DNA from: Flaccisagitta enflata
Lineage: Eukaryota > Chaetognatha > Sagittoidea > Aphragmophora
NCBI GenBank assembly: GCA_965153355.1
Contig: OZ231127.1
Coordinates: 89,590,001 to 89,654,000 of the forward strand
Reading direction: 5' to 3'
Length of the DNA: 64,000 bases
Shown: positions 44,820-63,840 of the stretch, in pieces
How positions within the stretch are numbered: the first letter of the stretch is position 1
Layout of the letters: every line of letters begins with the position of its first letter
The notes under the pieces: model-generated
What the model was told of the DNA's origin: nothing
The model's database searches: none
Seen by the model: only the letters and a program-made list of their open reading frames with translations
Program-made: the position numbers and the translations under genes

Positions 44820-45505
44820 AGCCAGTATCACGGCTACCAAAATTGCATGCAGGTAGGCAGGGGCATTGATAAAGACTAACCAAACATTTAGGCTGGAGCG
44901 GTCGGGTGTGTCAATATGCAAAAGGTCTTTTGATCAGCTCATCATCATCAGGGAGTATGAAGACACTAATTACAAAACATTTACCGTTTTTATTTTTTTC
45001 AATTTCAATCATCTTTCATTTTTTTAGCGCATGCAAAGATTGTCAAAAATATCAATACTTTTAGCAACTGCACCCAGTTTTGTTGAAAATGAGACTTATA
45101 AATCATTTTAAAAATTATGTTTTTTCTATTACTAAATCATTTTGTATAAAAGCAGAAGTTTTTGACTAATTTTTCATAGTATAAAGAATATAAGAACCAA
45201 TGTGTTTTGATTCTTTTCCTTGTCATCAATAATTCAGGTGCAAAACCAGCTGCACTACAATATACAAATTAGGGGCTAAATGGGGATTTAGAAAAAAACG
45301 GAAGATGAATGAAATTTGGAAAAAGAAAAATGGTAAGTATCTTAGAATTAATGTCCCAACAATCCCTAATGATGACCATCTGATCAAAAAACCTTTTGCA
45401 TATTGACACACCCAACTGGAGCGGTAATATAAAAATTAAAAAACGCAATCAACCAGCAAATTGACCAACAAAGTCGGTTTTAAATTGCGTGCACGCAACT
45501 AAAAA
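44820..45505 (+). mobile_element. Helentron-like copy split by a MULE-type MITE
   Basis: The left part runs CCAGTATCACGGCTACC to GGCTGGAGCGGT and the right part CTGGAGCGGTAATAT to AATTGCGTGCACGCAACT (45483-45500) and AAAAA. The insert at 44903-45415 duplicated 10 bp of the host element. Confidence 0.62.
44903..45415. mobile_element. MITE with 10-bp target duplication (Mutator-like size)
   Basis: The ends GGGTGTGTCAATATGCAAAA and the inverse at 45394-45413 stay similar for about 50 bp. CTGGAGCGGT occurs directly on both sides (44893-44902, 45416-45425). 513 bp, AT-rich, no coding capacity. Confidence 0.75.
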
Positions 45506-45558
45506 CCAAATTCCCTGGAAGTACGTCAAAAAGTTGAAGACTGACTTCGACTTTATTC

Positions 45559-45879
45559 CAGGGGTGTATATAGTTGAGCGGCTTTTGATTTTATTCCCCC
45601 CTGCCTTTGATTTTCTTCCCCGCTACGTGTCGCGTAGCATTACGAAATCTTTGATTTTCTTCCCCTCAAAGCTATAAAACAGTATATTTAAAGTTTAAAT
45701 AGTGTTAAATTGTGTTGTAGTATTGGTATTTTACCTTTTAGTACTACCAAAAGTGTTAAAACTTCAAAACTTTTCTTCTTTCTTTTTTTTAAACTATTGA
45801 TTTTCTTCCACATCTCCAAACCCTTTGATTTTATTCTCCCTCACGGGGGGGGGGGGATGCTCAACTTTATACACCCCTG
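45559..45879. mobile_element. hAT-type MITE (CAGGGGTG family), perfect 8-bp target duplication
   Basis: Starts CAGGGGTGTATATAGTTGAG and ends CTCAACTTTATACACCCCTG. The flanks are CTTTATTC on both sides (45551-45558, 45880-45887), matching the Buster-type nnnTAnnn pattern. It preserves the family's best-matched ends. Confidence 0.88.
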
Positions 45880-46519
45880 CTTTATTCCCGACTACAAACA
45901 GATGAGCCAAGTTTTTCTGCGGCCGACAGGCTTCCGTCACAGTTGAATGGGAGACGTTCTGTCAGACTGAGACTTTCACTGTACGAAATCTACAAGCCCA
46001 AAATGGGGCATAAATTGCGGACGGTTGGGCTGGGGCAGTACTTCAGTATAAAAGTATTTCACTCCTACTTGCCTTACAATGACCTAAAGCTCTATAAAAG
46101 GAAAAAAAGACGATATTGTTACCGATGGACAGACGGACCGACATACAGCAAGGTGTCAACGGTAGAGTTACCTGTCAAACTAACAATCAACAAATGTCAC
46201 TCAAAGGTTTAAGGTTGCCACCTTTACCTCTAAAGTTCGTGGAGAATTTAGATTTATGCAAATAAAAGGTCTCGGAACAATGAATCTGCGAAAGCCTTGA
46301 AAGGAAAACCTGAGAGCGATTCACGACAGACAATTTACGGTAAAACCCCGTTCAAACGAGTTTCAAAAGACTAGGCACCCATCAGCGTTTGAAGAGAGGA
46401 TCCGTTGAAAGACTCGGGCATTTTTAAACGTCACATTTTTAAAAGTCACCTTTTTAAAAGTCACTTTTTTAAAAGTCAATTTTTTAAAAGTCAATTTTTA
46501 AGTGTCACTTTTTTAAGTC

Positions 46520-46885
46520 ACTTTTCAGATCTTGGAAACCTGATTTGGGGTCTGAGAAGCCTGACTTGGGTCTTAGAAGCCTGATTCAGGGTCTAAGAGG
46601 CTTGAATTAAGGTCTAAGAGGCCTGATTTTGGTCTGAGCGGTCAGATTTGGGTTTGAAGAGGTCAAATTTAGGTTCTGAGAGGCCTGATTTTGGGTCTGG
46701 GCATTGTTTTGAGCCAGGGGAGGGGGTGATGAAATCATAGGTCATCCGCCCCTCCAGGGCCGCTGCCCAAAAAAGGAGCAGTTGTGCAAGATCCGCCCAT
46801 AAACACCAAAAAAAAGCTAGGTGATACAGTCTGACCGACCAAAAAACAGATGGTTTCAGAGTCGCGTAGCACGCGACTTAAAATC
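46520..46885. repeat. GAGRAGCCTGATTTGGGTCT minisatellite, family D end and Helentron-like 3' half
   Basis: 46520-46700 holds degenerate 20-bp units. 46736-46768 is a family D palindromic end (CATAGGTCATCCGCCCC ... CCGCTGCCC). 46775-46885 ends with AGTCGCGTAGCACGCGACT. Confidence 0.5.
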
Positions 46886-47576
46886 GCTCATAGGATGATT
46901 CTATACATGACACTAACTGGTTGAAAAAGCTATCTGCTTGTGCTAGGACGGATCACTCGCCTCAATCCTGACGTTATTGTCCAGGTCATCAGACCGTGTC
47001 CTTTTACATAATCAACTTAACAATAAATAAACATTTCTTCATTTCAAACTTTAAAGAATTAAACTTAATCGATTCAAACTTTAAAGAAATAAACTTTAAA
47101 GAATTAAACGTTATGAATTCAAACTTTAAAGAACTAGCCGTTAAACTTTTGATTCCTTAAACTTTTTATCAAACAATATATCGAGCAACCGAATTCCCAA
47201 ATCAAAACGCAATTTTCAGAGTGTAAAAACACGTCCTAACCCGGGAAACTTGGATGCTTCACAGGGCAAAAGTTGGTCATTTCTTTTTACATCTTCCACT
47301 TTTTTAGCAATTCTTTTTGAGGACCTAATTTGCATAATGCAACGGAATAAATCAAATGCTGACATTCTTAATTAGCTATTACTAATTTGTTTCTGTTTAG
47401 AGATCATTAATCTGCTTTTTAAGTGAGCTCTTTCATAATTTATGCTCAGATATCATAGTTAATTGACTTAATTCTTACAAATATCATAATTTTCTATATC
47501 AAATAATTGTCCTTTTTTGAAAAAAAAAAGCTGAAAAACTAAAGGCCACATCTTGGTTACTAAACTGAAAATAGAC

Positions 47577-48486
47577 CCGGCTACTCGATTCAGACCCGGC
47601 TACTCGATTCAGACCCGGCTACTCGATTCAGACCCGGCTACTCGATTCAGACCCGGCTACTCGATTCAGACCCGGCTACTCGATTCAGACCCGGCTACTC
47701 GATTCAGACCCGGCTACTCGATTCAGACCAGGCTACTCGATTCAGACCAGGCTACTCGATTCAGACCCGGCTACTCGATTCAGACCCGGCTACTCGATTC
47801 AGACCCGGCTACTCGATTCAGACCCGGCTACTCGATTCAGACCCGGCTACTCGATTCAGACCCGGCTACTCGATTCAGACCCGGCTACTCGATTCAGACC
47901 CGGCTACTCGATTCAGACCCGGCTACTCGATTCAGACCCGGCTACTCGATTCAGACCCGGCTACTGATTCAGACCCGGCTACTCGATTCAGACCCGGCTA
48001 CTCGATTCAGACCGGCTACTCGATTCAGACCTGCTACTCGATTCAGACCCCTCGATTCAGACCCGGCTACTCTTCAGACCCGGCTACTCGATTCAGACCC
48101 GGCTACTCGATTCAGACCCCGCTACTCGATTCAGACCCGGCTACTCGATTCAGACCCGGCTACTCGATTCAGACCCGGCTACTCGATTCAGACCCGGCTA
48201 CTCGATTCAGACCCGGCTACTCGATTCAGACCCGGCTACTCGATTCAGACCCGGCTACTCGATTCAGACCCGGCTACTCGATTCAGACCCGGCTACTCGA
48301 TTCAGACCCGGCCACTCGATTCAGACCCAGCCACTCGATTCAGACCCGGCTACTCGATTCAGACCCGGCTACTCGATTCAGACCCGGCTACTCGATTCAG
48401 ACCTGGCTACTCGATTCAGACCCGGCTACTCGATTCAGACCCGGCTACTCGATTCAGACCCGGCTACTCGATTCAGACCCGGCTAA
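47577..48486 (+). repeat. 19-bp minisatellite, about 48 copies
   Basis: Unit GACCCGGCTACTCGATTCA. Most copies are exact. Two GACCAGG variants sit side by side near 47727-47760, and a degraded zone with short units lies at 47965-48090. Since 19 is not a multiple of 3, all three frames open through a 57-bp cycle, producing a false 324-residue protein. Confidence 0.93.
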
Positions 48487-48546
48487 CCTGGAAGTCTATG
48501 ATGGCATACCTGGAAGTAAAACAATGAAAAATGATAACTACGAAAA

Positions 48547-48720
48547 ATTCTAAAAAATTTTCAAAAAAAAAAAAAAAAAAAATTTTCAAAAAAAAAAAAT
48601 TTATGAAAAAATAAAAATTTTTTTCGAAAAAAAAAAATTGATAAAAAGAAAAATTTTCCTTTCAAAAAAAAAAAAAAAAAAAAATTTCAGAAAAAAATTT
48701 TTCAAAAATTTTTTTTTAAG
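48547..48720. repeat. alternating A-tract/T-tract array
   Basis: Runs of 7-22 A and 4-10 T separated by single C or TC steps. The same array type occurs at 63642-63838, in the same position relative to the related 18-bp minisatellite. Confidence 0.8.
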
Positions 48721-49090
48721 TCCAGGAAATAATGTTACTAGACTAGATACATCATAAATACCCTTATATTTTCGTAACCAATACTCAGAATTTACTGAAA
48801 TCTTGCAGGGGAGCTTTAATTGATGCAATGAACCTTCACAACAAGTTTGATCAACATTGGTGAACCTTTACTACCCTTCTCCTATGTAAATTGCACAAGT
48901 CCAGGAATAAATATTACTAGCAAAATACCCTAATATCTTCTAAACCAATACTCAGAATTATCTGAAATCTTGCAGGGAAGCTTCAATTGATGCAATGACC
49001 CTTCACAGCAAGATTGAACAACATTGGTGAACCTTTACTACCCTTCCCATATGTAAATTGCACAAGTCCAGGAATTAATATTTCTACAAA
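48716..49090. repeat. about 178-bp tandem unit, two copies plus start of a third
   Basis: AAGTCCAGGAAATAATGTTA, CCAATACTCAGAATT, TGAAATCTTGCAGGG, AGCTTTAATTGATGCAATGA, AACATTGGTGAACCTTTACT. Units begin near 48718, 48897 and 49072. A single further unit occurs at 63841-64000. Confidence 0.8.
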
Positions 49091-50338
49091 AATAATAGGC
49101 AAAGGGTATTAAATATTTATGAATGTTGTTGAAAGTTGGTACACAGGTTAGTAATGCCCTAAAAATAACACTGACCAAGTTTCATCAACATCTGAGTACT
49201 GGTTCTCAAGTTTTCGAGGGTTGAGACAAACGACAACGACGACGACTCACTACATGAAAGGAATTTTCAAGGCTATGTTATAGACCACTAGCCAGAGCAC
49301 ACAGATAGATGGGGTAGGAGCACAGGATACCATTGATCAGTATAAGGGTTTCTTTGACCGTAGAATCGATTGGAGGGGTCAAAAGAGGTCAAAAACGACC
49401 GGATCGTGTCCCACCATGGACCTGAACGAGCATTTTGACCATGTTTAGGGTATTTTTGGCCATTTTTAGCGTAATTGGACTGTAAATTTATACCAATCGC
49501 TGCCAATCAACTTTGTAGAGACATCAGGCATTACTACAAAAGCACTTTGTAAGAATATAATCTATCATTAGCCTATAACAGCCCAAATCCCATGCAATTC
49601 CGTCTCGGGGCCCGGTCTCGAGCATAAATGGCTTTATTTTAAGCGTCAATCGGAAAAAACACAGTAAAATTTGGCCTAATGAGGGTCATGGAAAAGTTAA
49701 TTGAGGGTCATGGAGAAAGAAAACAGCAGGAAGAGGTGAAGGAGGGGGAGGAGGATGAGGAGGAGGAAAAAGAGGAAGAGGAGGAGGATGAGGAGTATAG
49801 GGATAAGGAGAGATAAGAACAGGAAAGAAGCAAGACTTTAAAACGGGCTTTTGCAAAAGTAATTTTTAAGGACGACATAGCATTTCAAAGAAGAAGGAGA
49901 ACAAGAAGAAGGAGAACAAGAAGAAGGAGAAGAAGAAGAAGAAGAAGAAGAAGAAGAAGAAGAAGAAGAAGAAGAAGAAGAGAATCACATCAAGGAAACG
50001 ATCTGACTTGCGTCGAGTTTTTGGGTGTTTGACGAGGGAACTAGGAAGGAATAAAGAGAACATTGGCAGGATACTTTTTGGTTTTGTTTTTATTTTGTGT
50101 CTGTCGATCTGTCTGTTTGTCTCTCTCTCTCTCTCTCTCTCTACAAAATGTACAAAAATGTACAAAATGCGATGGGATGGATTTGTACAAGGAACCAAAC
50201 TCGCGTAAAAGTGTCATGCAAATCTGTGATATGATCTTGGATTGTGACGCTTTGAAGAAGTGGGGTGAGACCACCACGTAATTCGTAGAGTGGAGTATCA
50301 ATCCCGAATTCAGGATAAATCTAAGTGCTCCCTTATTT

Positions 50339-51498
50339 GGGCAGCGGCCCGAAGGGTCGACGACCTATGCTTTCACATGTATGGGGAATTTTCTCCTTCT
50401 GCTCCTCTTCCTCCTTTTACATCCCCTCCCTCATATCCCAGTCTCGAGGCCCAGTCTGGAAACCCAAATCCCAGTCTCATGGCCCTAATCCTAAAGGCTC
50501 AGATTCCAGCCTTGAGGCCCAAATCTAAGCCTTGGAGTCCAAATCCCAGCCAAGAGACCCAGATCCAAACCTCGAAGGCTGAGATTTGGGCCTTAAGGCT
50601 GGGACTATCTAGCAAACAAATATATGGACAGCTGAAGTAAAGGTAACCTTTTTACTCACTGAATGAAATATAAGATCAAATAAATCATTCTTTAGCAATT
50701 TTGTAAATTGATCTATTACGTTGTTTTGTATGAATTTTCTATGGGAATGGTCCAGGATTTTTCAACTAAAACAAGTGTCCTTAATTTCTCTAAAAACAAC
50801 ATAATTTCATTGAATTAGTACTGTTTTCTTTTGATGTTACATCATTTCAGAGCAAAACATTTAAAAGCAGCCTTCATTTTTTTGAATTGTCAATGAACTT
50901 GTAAAAATGCTAACTAATGCAGCCAAGCAGGGTGATTTTAATCAATTCGTATGAATTTTTGAGCTCTTTCAATGTGGATTGTCCATTTGTGATTTGAACT
51001 GAAATCATCTAAATCAATTCATTTTTAGTCGCGTGCACGCGACTCCACAACCCGCTTTGTCCGACGGTTGGTTGGTTGGTTGGTCGGTCGGTCACACTTT
51101 ACTTTTTTTATGATTTTATTTCTTGGACCTCACTGCTCCTGCCTACGTTGTCTAGTGACCTCAGACACGACCCCTGCCCACCCGCACGCGACTTCAGTAG
51201 CCGTGTATCCGGCCTTGTTTTTATTAGATGTAAAGGTTGAGCGCATGAGCTGCTACGATCATAGGTATCCGTATATTCATTTCCTAGATAGGATCTGGGC
51301 TTTTAAGCAAGGATCAGGGGCTAGGAATTGGGCCTCAAGGCTGGGATTTGGGCCTTGAGACTAGGATTTGGGCCTCCAGACTACAATTTGAGCCTTGAGA
51401 CTGGGATTTGAGGGGGTAGGGACAGAGGAGGAGGAGAAGGAGAAAATTCCCCATATGTGTGAAAGCATAGGTCATCGACCCGTCTGGGGCCGCTGCCC
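50339..51498. mobile_element. foldback element D2 with a nested Helentron-like copy
   Basis: The ends GGGCAGCGGCCC ... GACCTATGCTTTCACA and the inverse at 51420-51498 stay similar for about 80 bp, through ATGGGGAATTTTCTCCTTCT. The core is a CTGGGATTTGGGCCT-type minisatellite. It encloses a Helentron-like copy at 51022-51218. Confidence 0.62.
51022..51218 (-). mobile_element. Helentron/pearl-like element, subtype A
   Basis: TTTTTAGTCGCGTGCACGCG, CAACCCGCTTTGTCC, (GGTT/GGTC)n, CACTGCTCCTGCC, CCACCCGCACGCGACTTC and CCGTGTATCCGGCCTTGTT. Confidence 0.7.
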
Positions 51499-51719
51499 TG
51501 CTTCCCCTTCAACTTCCAGCACCAGCTACCTATGTCAAGTTGATACTGTTCAATTCTACTGGTTACTTAATTTAAACATGAGTTATCACCGCATACGCCG
51601 GAAAATGAATGTTTATTTGGAAGACAATTGGACGATCCACACGTCGCACCTTATTGGCCTACTTGGCCTTGTTCATTTTCGCATTTGATTAGGGTCTCTT
51701 CCCACCGCTAATATCATAT

Positions 51720-51726
51720 CTTACTC

Positions 51727-51790
<64 letters not shown>
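51720..51790. repeat. (CT)n microsatellite
   Basis: About 70 bp of CT with a few T interruptions. Confidence 0.88.
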
Positions 51791-51794
<4 letters not shown>

Positions 51795-51817
51795 ATTGTT
51801 TGTTCCGTTTTATTTTT

Positions 51818-52040
51818 AGTCGCTAGCTAAGCGACTCTAAGAGGTTATGTCCGTAGGTATGTTGGTAACGCGAAATTTCAGATCGGCTGAAACAATGATT
51901 TTTGAGTATTACGGCCCCTGCCTAGTCACCTAACAGCCCCATCCCACACGGATACTGCCCCTGCCCACCTGCATTACTGCCATGCCCCCACCCACTGCCA
52001 GCGACTGATTTTTGGCCGTGTTTCTGGCTTTGTTTGTTCT
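51818..52040 (-). mobile_element. Helentron-like variant with an AGTCGCT/AGCGACT hairpin
   Basis: TTTTTAGTCGCTAGCTAAGC, GACTCTAAGAGGTTATGTCC, CGGCCCCTGCCTAGTCACC and GGCCGTGTTTCTGGC. The terminal hairpin AGTCGCTAGCTAAGCGACT (51818-51836) uses a different stem sequence from the AGTCGCG copies. Confidence 0.5.
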
Positions 52041-52049
52041 TGTCGTTTT

Positions 52050-53243
52050 TCTGTGTTCTCATTACCAAAAAAAGACATTGTTACTACTGTATTTGGCAAT
52101 GTCAGGGGCGTTCCCCATGGGATTGCAACAACTACAGACCAACGGACCAATAACTATGCCAATGAGTAAGTAGGGTGTTACCGCTATACTCATTATTTGT
52201 TTCTTGACTTTATTTAAGACTTTATTTCAGACTTTATTTTTGTTATTGGAATTGCCATGATGGATGTTCAAAAAAATAATGTAATTTCATTAAGATAAAG
52301 CAGAAATCCTCTGGCTTTTTGAATGCGGGAAGTAGGGATTGCACAACCCTTCCCTCAATTTTAAATCAACTTACAGGTAAACCTTTTATTTATTGTGACC
52401 AAATATGTTGAACAAATGAGGAAGTGAGTTGTGTACAGAAGATATTTAATTCTGAGTGGAACGCGATGGCACTTTGGCAGATAGCATCGGAAAAAGTACC
52501 CAAATTGATCAATTTTGTCACAGCACCTTCTTCCTTTTTTCTTTCTTTTTCTCTATTCTTCTTCTTCTTCTTCTTCTTCTTCTTCTTCTTCTTCTTCTTC
52601 TTCTTCCTTTTGCTTAGTGAACTGCCAAATTATTTTGTCTTGTATTGAATATCAATCATTGTTATTCATTCTCGTCTCTTTTATCCTCCTCCATCTTCCT
52701 CTTCTTCACCTTCTCCCTCTTCACCTCTTCTCCTTCTTTGTCTTTTTCTTCTTCTTCTTCCTTAGTACGTAAATGCCACCACTCATTTGACGTTTGCTGA
52801 GTCGCTGCCACTTATACTTACCTTCTTCACAGTGATGAGATAGCTGATTCCTCCTCCTACTCCTTCTCCTCCTCCCTTCCTCCTCCTCCTCCCCTTCCTC
52901 CTCTTCCTCCACCCCCCTTCTATGAGTTTTTCCACAATGAAAATATAAGAGGAAATAAAAGAATAACAAGTAAAAGTAGTAAGTAATAAAATAATAAGTC
53001 ATCTGTAGTTGGTGAAAAGTGAACTTTTCCCAGTTTTCCTTCATATTTTCGTATTTATGCTCAATCCAGGGCCCCAAATCAGAATTACGTGTTATAAGCG
53101 CCCCATATACCGTTCCTGATCATATCTATCACTAATTTACTTGCAAGAAAGGTTTCTTAATCCATAAAAAGTCAAGTAACATGCATTGGTGACAACAGAG
53201 AAGCGGAGAAGTACCAAGAATAGATGAAAAATGGTGAAAATAC
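52050..53243. other. interior of the composite element, mostly low complexity
   Basis: Contains (CTT)n at 52556-52606, a CTTCTTC-rich block at 52690-52760 and CCTCCTCC at 52855-52920. No coding region supported. Confidence 0.4.
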
Positions 53244-53683
53244 GTCATAATGCTCGTTCAGGTCCATGGTGGGACACGATCCGGTCGTTTTTGACCTCTT
53301 TTGACCCCTCCAATCGATTCTACGGTCAAAGAAACCCTTTTACTGATCAATGGTATCCTGTGCTCCTACCCCATCTATCTGTGTGCTCTGGCTAATAGAC
53401 CACATCGAGAAATAACTCGATGTGGCCAAAAACTAATTTTTTTACTGATTTCTGGGATTTCTGAGGGAACCAAAACAATAATAGAAAATTAAAGAATTTT
53501 GAAAAAAAAATAATCATTTTCATGATGTTTGCTAAGTAGGGTGAATGGATACTCCAAAACGTGAAGCACCCAAATGGGATACAAATACTGCCATAGCTTG
53601 CACATTCTATTTGCCTCAGTGTTAGCAAACCACAGTCCAATGATCAAGATTTAGCAAAAGCGCTGTCGCGAAAAGATAGCAGA

Positions 53684-54037
53684 TTGTATTTTCCGGATAA
53701 AACATGTAAAATCACCGACGCGCACCGACAAAAGGGCAAACGCCGAGTGTTTTGTAATTCGATAGAGGCAGGGACGATACCAGGAACAGTGATTAGAGCA
53801 GCATGCAGCATCCTGCACAACGCGGCAATAGATAATGGAATTCCATCGATTAACATACGCAGGAGTAATAGAGGGACCTTACGCGTCCAAGGCGAAAGGC
53901 ACAAGAGAGTCGAGTACCACATTGTGGCCTCTGCCATGTTTGTAGGGTTTATTGAGCGCGTCATCATTGGAAACCTTACAAAGCCAAAACAAAACATAAG
54001 AATATACAGCACAAAAGCACGTGCTCCAGCCAATTAG
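53684..54037 (+). pseudogene. possible PIF/Harbinger-type transposase C-terminal fragment
   Basis: The 117-codon frame contains RAACSILHNAAIDNGIPS, similar to the conserved LHN motif region (AC-x-LHN-x-AI) near the end of Harbinger/HARBI1-type transposases. It is followed by about 60 residues without similarity I recognise. The N-terminal catalytic part is absent and I find no inverted ends. It lies just downstream of the kinesin gene on the opposite strand. The assignment rests on one motif. Confidence 0.38.
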
Positions 54038-54415
54038 CCAAATCAAATCGGTTAATCGATTTTTAACAAAAAACGGTCAAATCCGACAAAGATCTCGAAG
54101 CTCCGTCGACCTCGAAGATACGCATACATACGCGCCATATCCCATAACTGAAACGGAATCTGTCTCTTTATGAAGAGAGAAGGCATACTTTGAAATAACA
54201 CAATTCGTAGTTATGTCGTAAAGAATTTGTAAATATGTAAGTCTATTGAAAAAAGGCAATCTTTTTAAATATTAATGAAGTGCCAAAAGTCAAAACTACA
54301 ATGATGTCGGCGCGCTCAGGCAGCGATCAAGCGACGTAGGAAATGTTCACAAGTAGCGAGTAGTATTTGAGTTCGTTCGGTAATGAGTGAGGGGACGCAA
54401 TTTAGCTCGGCGAAC

Positions 54416-61981
<7,566 letters not shown>

Positions 61982-62079
61982 CTGTGCACGTGAGGATTGA
62001 TTGCGTAAATGTGAAACAGCTCGGACACGTTTCGGGCCGGCGCTGCGTTTGTGGCAGGCACACGCACTCCATACATAGA

Positions 62080-62490
62080 CAAACAAACTCACACAAACAA
62101 ACAAACAAACACATGCACAAGTACAAACGCACACATACGCACAAACACATGTACAAACACACACACACGCAAAAACACACATGCACAAACACACATACAC
62201 ACACGCGCGTGCACACACACACACACACACACACGCGTGCACACACACACACACACACACACACGCGCGTGCACACACACACGTGCAAACACACACACAC
62301 ACACACACACGTGCAAACACACATACACACACACACGTGCAAACACACGCACACGTGCAAACACACGCACACGCACACACGCGTGCGCACGCACACACGC
62401 GTGCGCAAACACACACACAAACACGCGTGCGCACACACACGCGCACACGCACGCACACACGCACGCACACACGCATGCACACGCACAGTG
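62080..62490. repeat. (CA)n/(CACG)n microsatellite
   Basis: About 400 bp of AC dinucleotides with ACGCGCGTGC interruptions, in the kinesin intron upstream of exon a. Confidence 0.9.
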
Positions 62491-62924
62491 TCTCCCAGGT
62501 CTCCCAGAATAACTCATTTTGTTAAAGAGTAATAATCCCTGCAGCTTTTTTTGAAGATTATACACCACAGAATAGGAATTCAGCAGCAAAAACATTTTTT
62601 GAAATTTTTTTATGGCGGAAGTATTAGGCCAAAGGTGATATAAGGTCAAAATTTCAAAATGAGAATTACATAAATCTGATTGCAGAATCTGCAGATTCAT
62701 AATCCTTGCAAAAAAGTGTCAAAAGAAAGTGCTCTACTTTTATTGATATTCCTTCAGGAACATTGTCAAAATTAAGGTCAAAGATCTAGATTGGGTCAAA
62801 ATTGCTCTTTTGTTTGAAATTGGCCTTATTTAGATCTTTGACCTCAATTTTGACAATCTTCCCGAAAGAATATAAAAAAAAGCTTAAAAACAACAGTCCT
62901 CGACTGTAGTCTATTTGGTGTCCG

Positions 62925-63618
62925 ACCCAGCTACTCAGTCTGACCCGGCTACTCAGTCTGACCCGGCTACTCAGTCTGACCCAGCTACTCAGTCTGACCC
63001 AGCTACTCAGTCTGACCCAGCTACTCAGTCTGACCCAGCTACTCAGTCTGACCCAGCTACTCAGTCTGACCCAGCTACTCAGTCTGACCCGGCTACTCAG
63101 TCTGACCCGGCTACTCAGTCTGACCCGGCTACTCAGTCTGACCCGGCTACTCAGTCTGACCCGGCTACTCAGTCTGACCCGGCTACTCAGTCTGACCCGG
63201 CTACTCAGTCTGACCCGGCTACTCAGTCTGACCCGGCTACTCAGTCTGACCCGGCTACTCAGTCTGACCCGGCTACTCAGTCTGACCCGGCTACTCAGTC
63301 TGACCCGGCTACTCAGTCTGACCCGGCTACTCAGTCTGACCCGGCTACTCAGTCTGACCCGGCTACTCAGTCTGACCCGGCTACTCAGTCTGACCCGGCT
63401 ACTCAGTCTGACCCGGCTACTCAGTCTGACCCGGCTACTCAGTCTGACCCGGCTACTCAGTCTGACCCGGCTACTCAGTCTGACCCGGCTACTCAGTCTG
63501 ACCCGGCTACCCAGTCTGACCCGGCTACCCAGTCTGACCCGGCTACCCAGTCTGACCCGGCTACCCAGTCTGACCCGGCTACCCAGTCTGACCCGGCTAC
63601 TCAGTCTGACCCGGCTAC
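62925..63618 (+). repeat. 18-bp minisatellite, about 38 copies
   Basis: Unit CTGACCCGGCTACTCAGT. Variants are ordered: GACCCAG near the left end, GACCCGG throughout the middle, GCTACCCAG near the right end. The 13-base core GACCCGGCTACTC is shared with the 19-bp array at 47577. Because 18 is a multiple of 3, long false proteins (SDPATQ repeats and a reverse-strand counterpart) appear. Confidence 0.93.
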
Positions 63619-63641
63619 CAATTGCATACCTTAAAGTCCAA

Positions 63642-63838
63642 GAAAAAAAATTTTTTTTCAAAAAAAAAAAAATTTTTTTCAAAAAGAAAAAAATTTTCAA
63701 AAAAAAAAATTTTTCAAAAATTTTTTAAAAAAATTTTTTTTTCAAAAAAAAAATTTTTTTCTCAAAAAAAAAAAAAAATTTTTTCAAAAAAAAAAAAAAA
63801 AATTAAAAAAAAAAAAACATTTTTTTCAAAAAAAAATT
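63642..63838. repeat. alternating A-tract/T-tract array
   Basis: Runs of A and T joined by TC steps, as at 48547-48720, directly after the 18-bp array. Confidence 0.8.
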
Positions 63839-63840
63839 CT

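Larger units (their letters stand above)
49289..53394. mobile_element. 4.1-kb composite element with 150-bp terminal inverted repeats and 9-bp target duplication
   Basis: The left end TAGCCAGAGCACACAGATAG (49289-49438) matches the inverse of the right end (53244-53394), with only one mismatch seen over the well-aligned part. ATAGACCAC directly flanks both ends (49280-49288, 53395-53403). A 9-bp duplication with long inverted repeats suits Mutator-like elements. No transposase is recognised. The interior holds GAA/CTT tracts near both ends (49930-49980, 52556-52606), a family D foldback (50339-51498), a Helentron-like copy and a variant (51818-52040). Confidence 0.82.

Noticed and set aside
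47577-48486. CRISPR-like repeat array
   Set aside because: Units are directly adjacent with no unique spacers, and the sequence is animal DNA.
47553-48527. 324-codon open frame with GYSIQTRLLDSD repeats
   Set aside because: It is the translation of a 19-bp minisatellite; the frame stays open only because the unit has no stop in any phase. No conserved flanking coding sequence.
53644-54033. 129-codon minus frame opposite the Harbinger-like frame
   Set aside because: It is the antisense shadow of the plus frame and has no motif of its own.
62786-63700. 304-codon (minus) and 239-codon (plus) repeat proteins
   Set aside because: Both come from the same 18-bp minisatellite, open on both strands.
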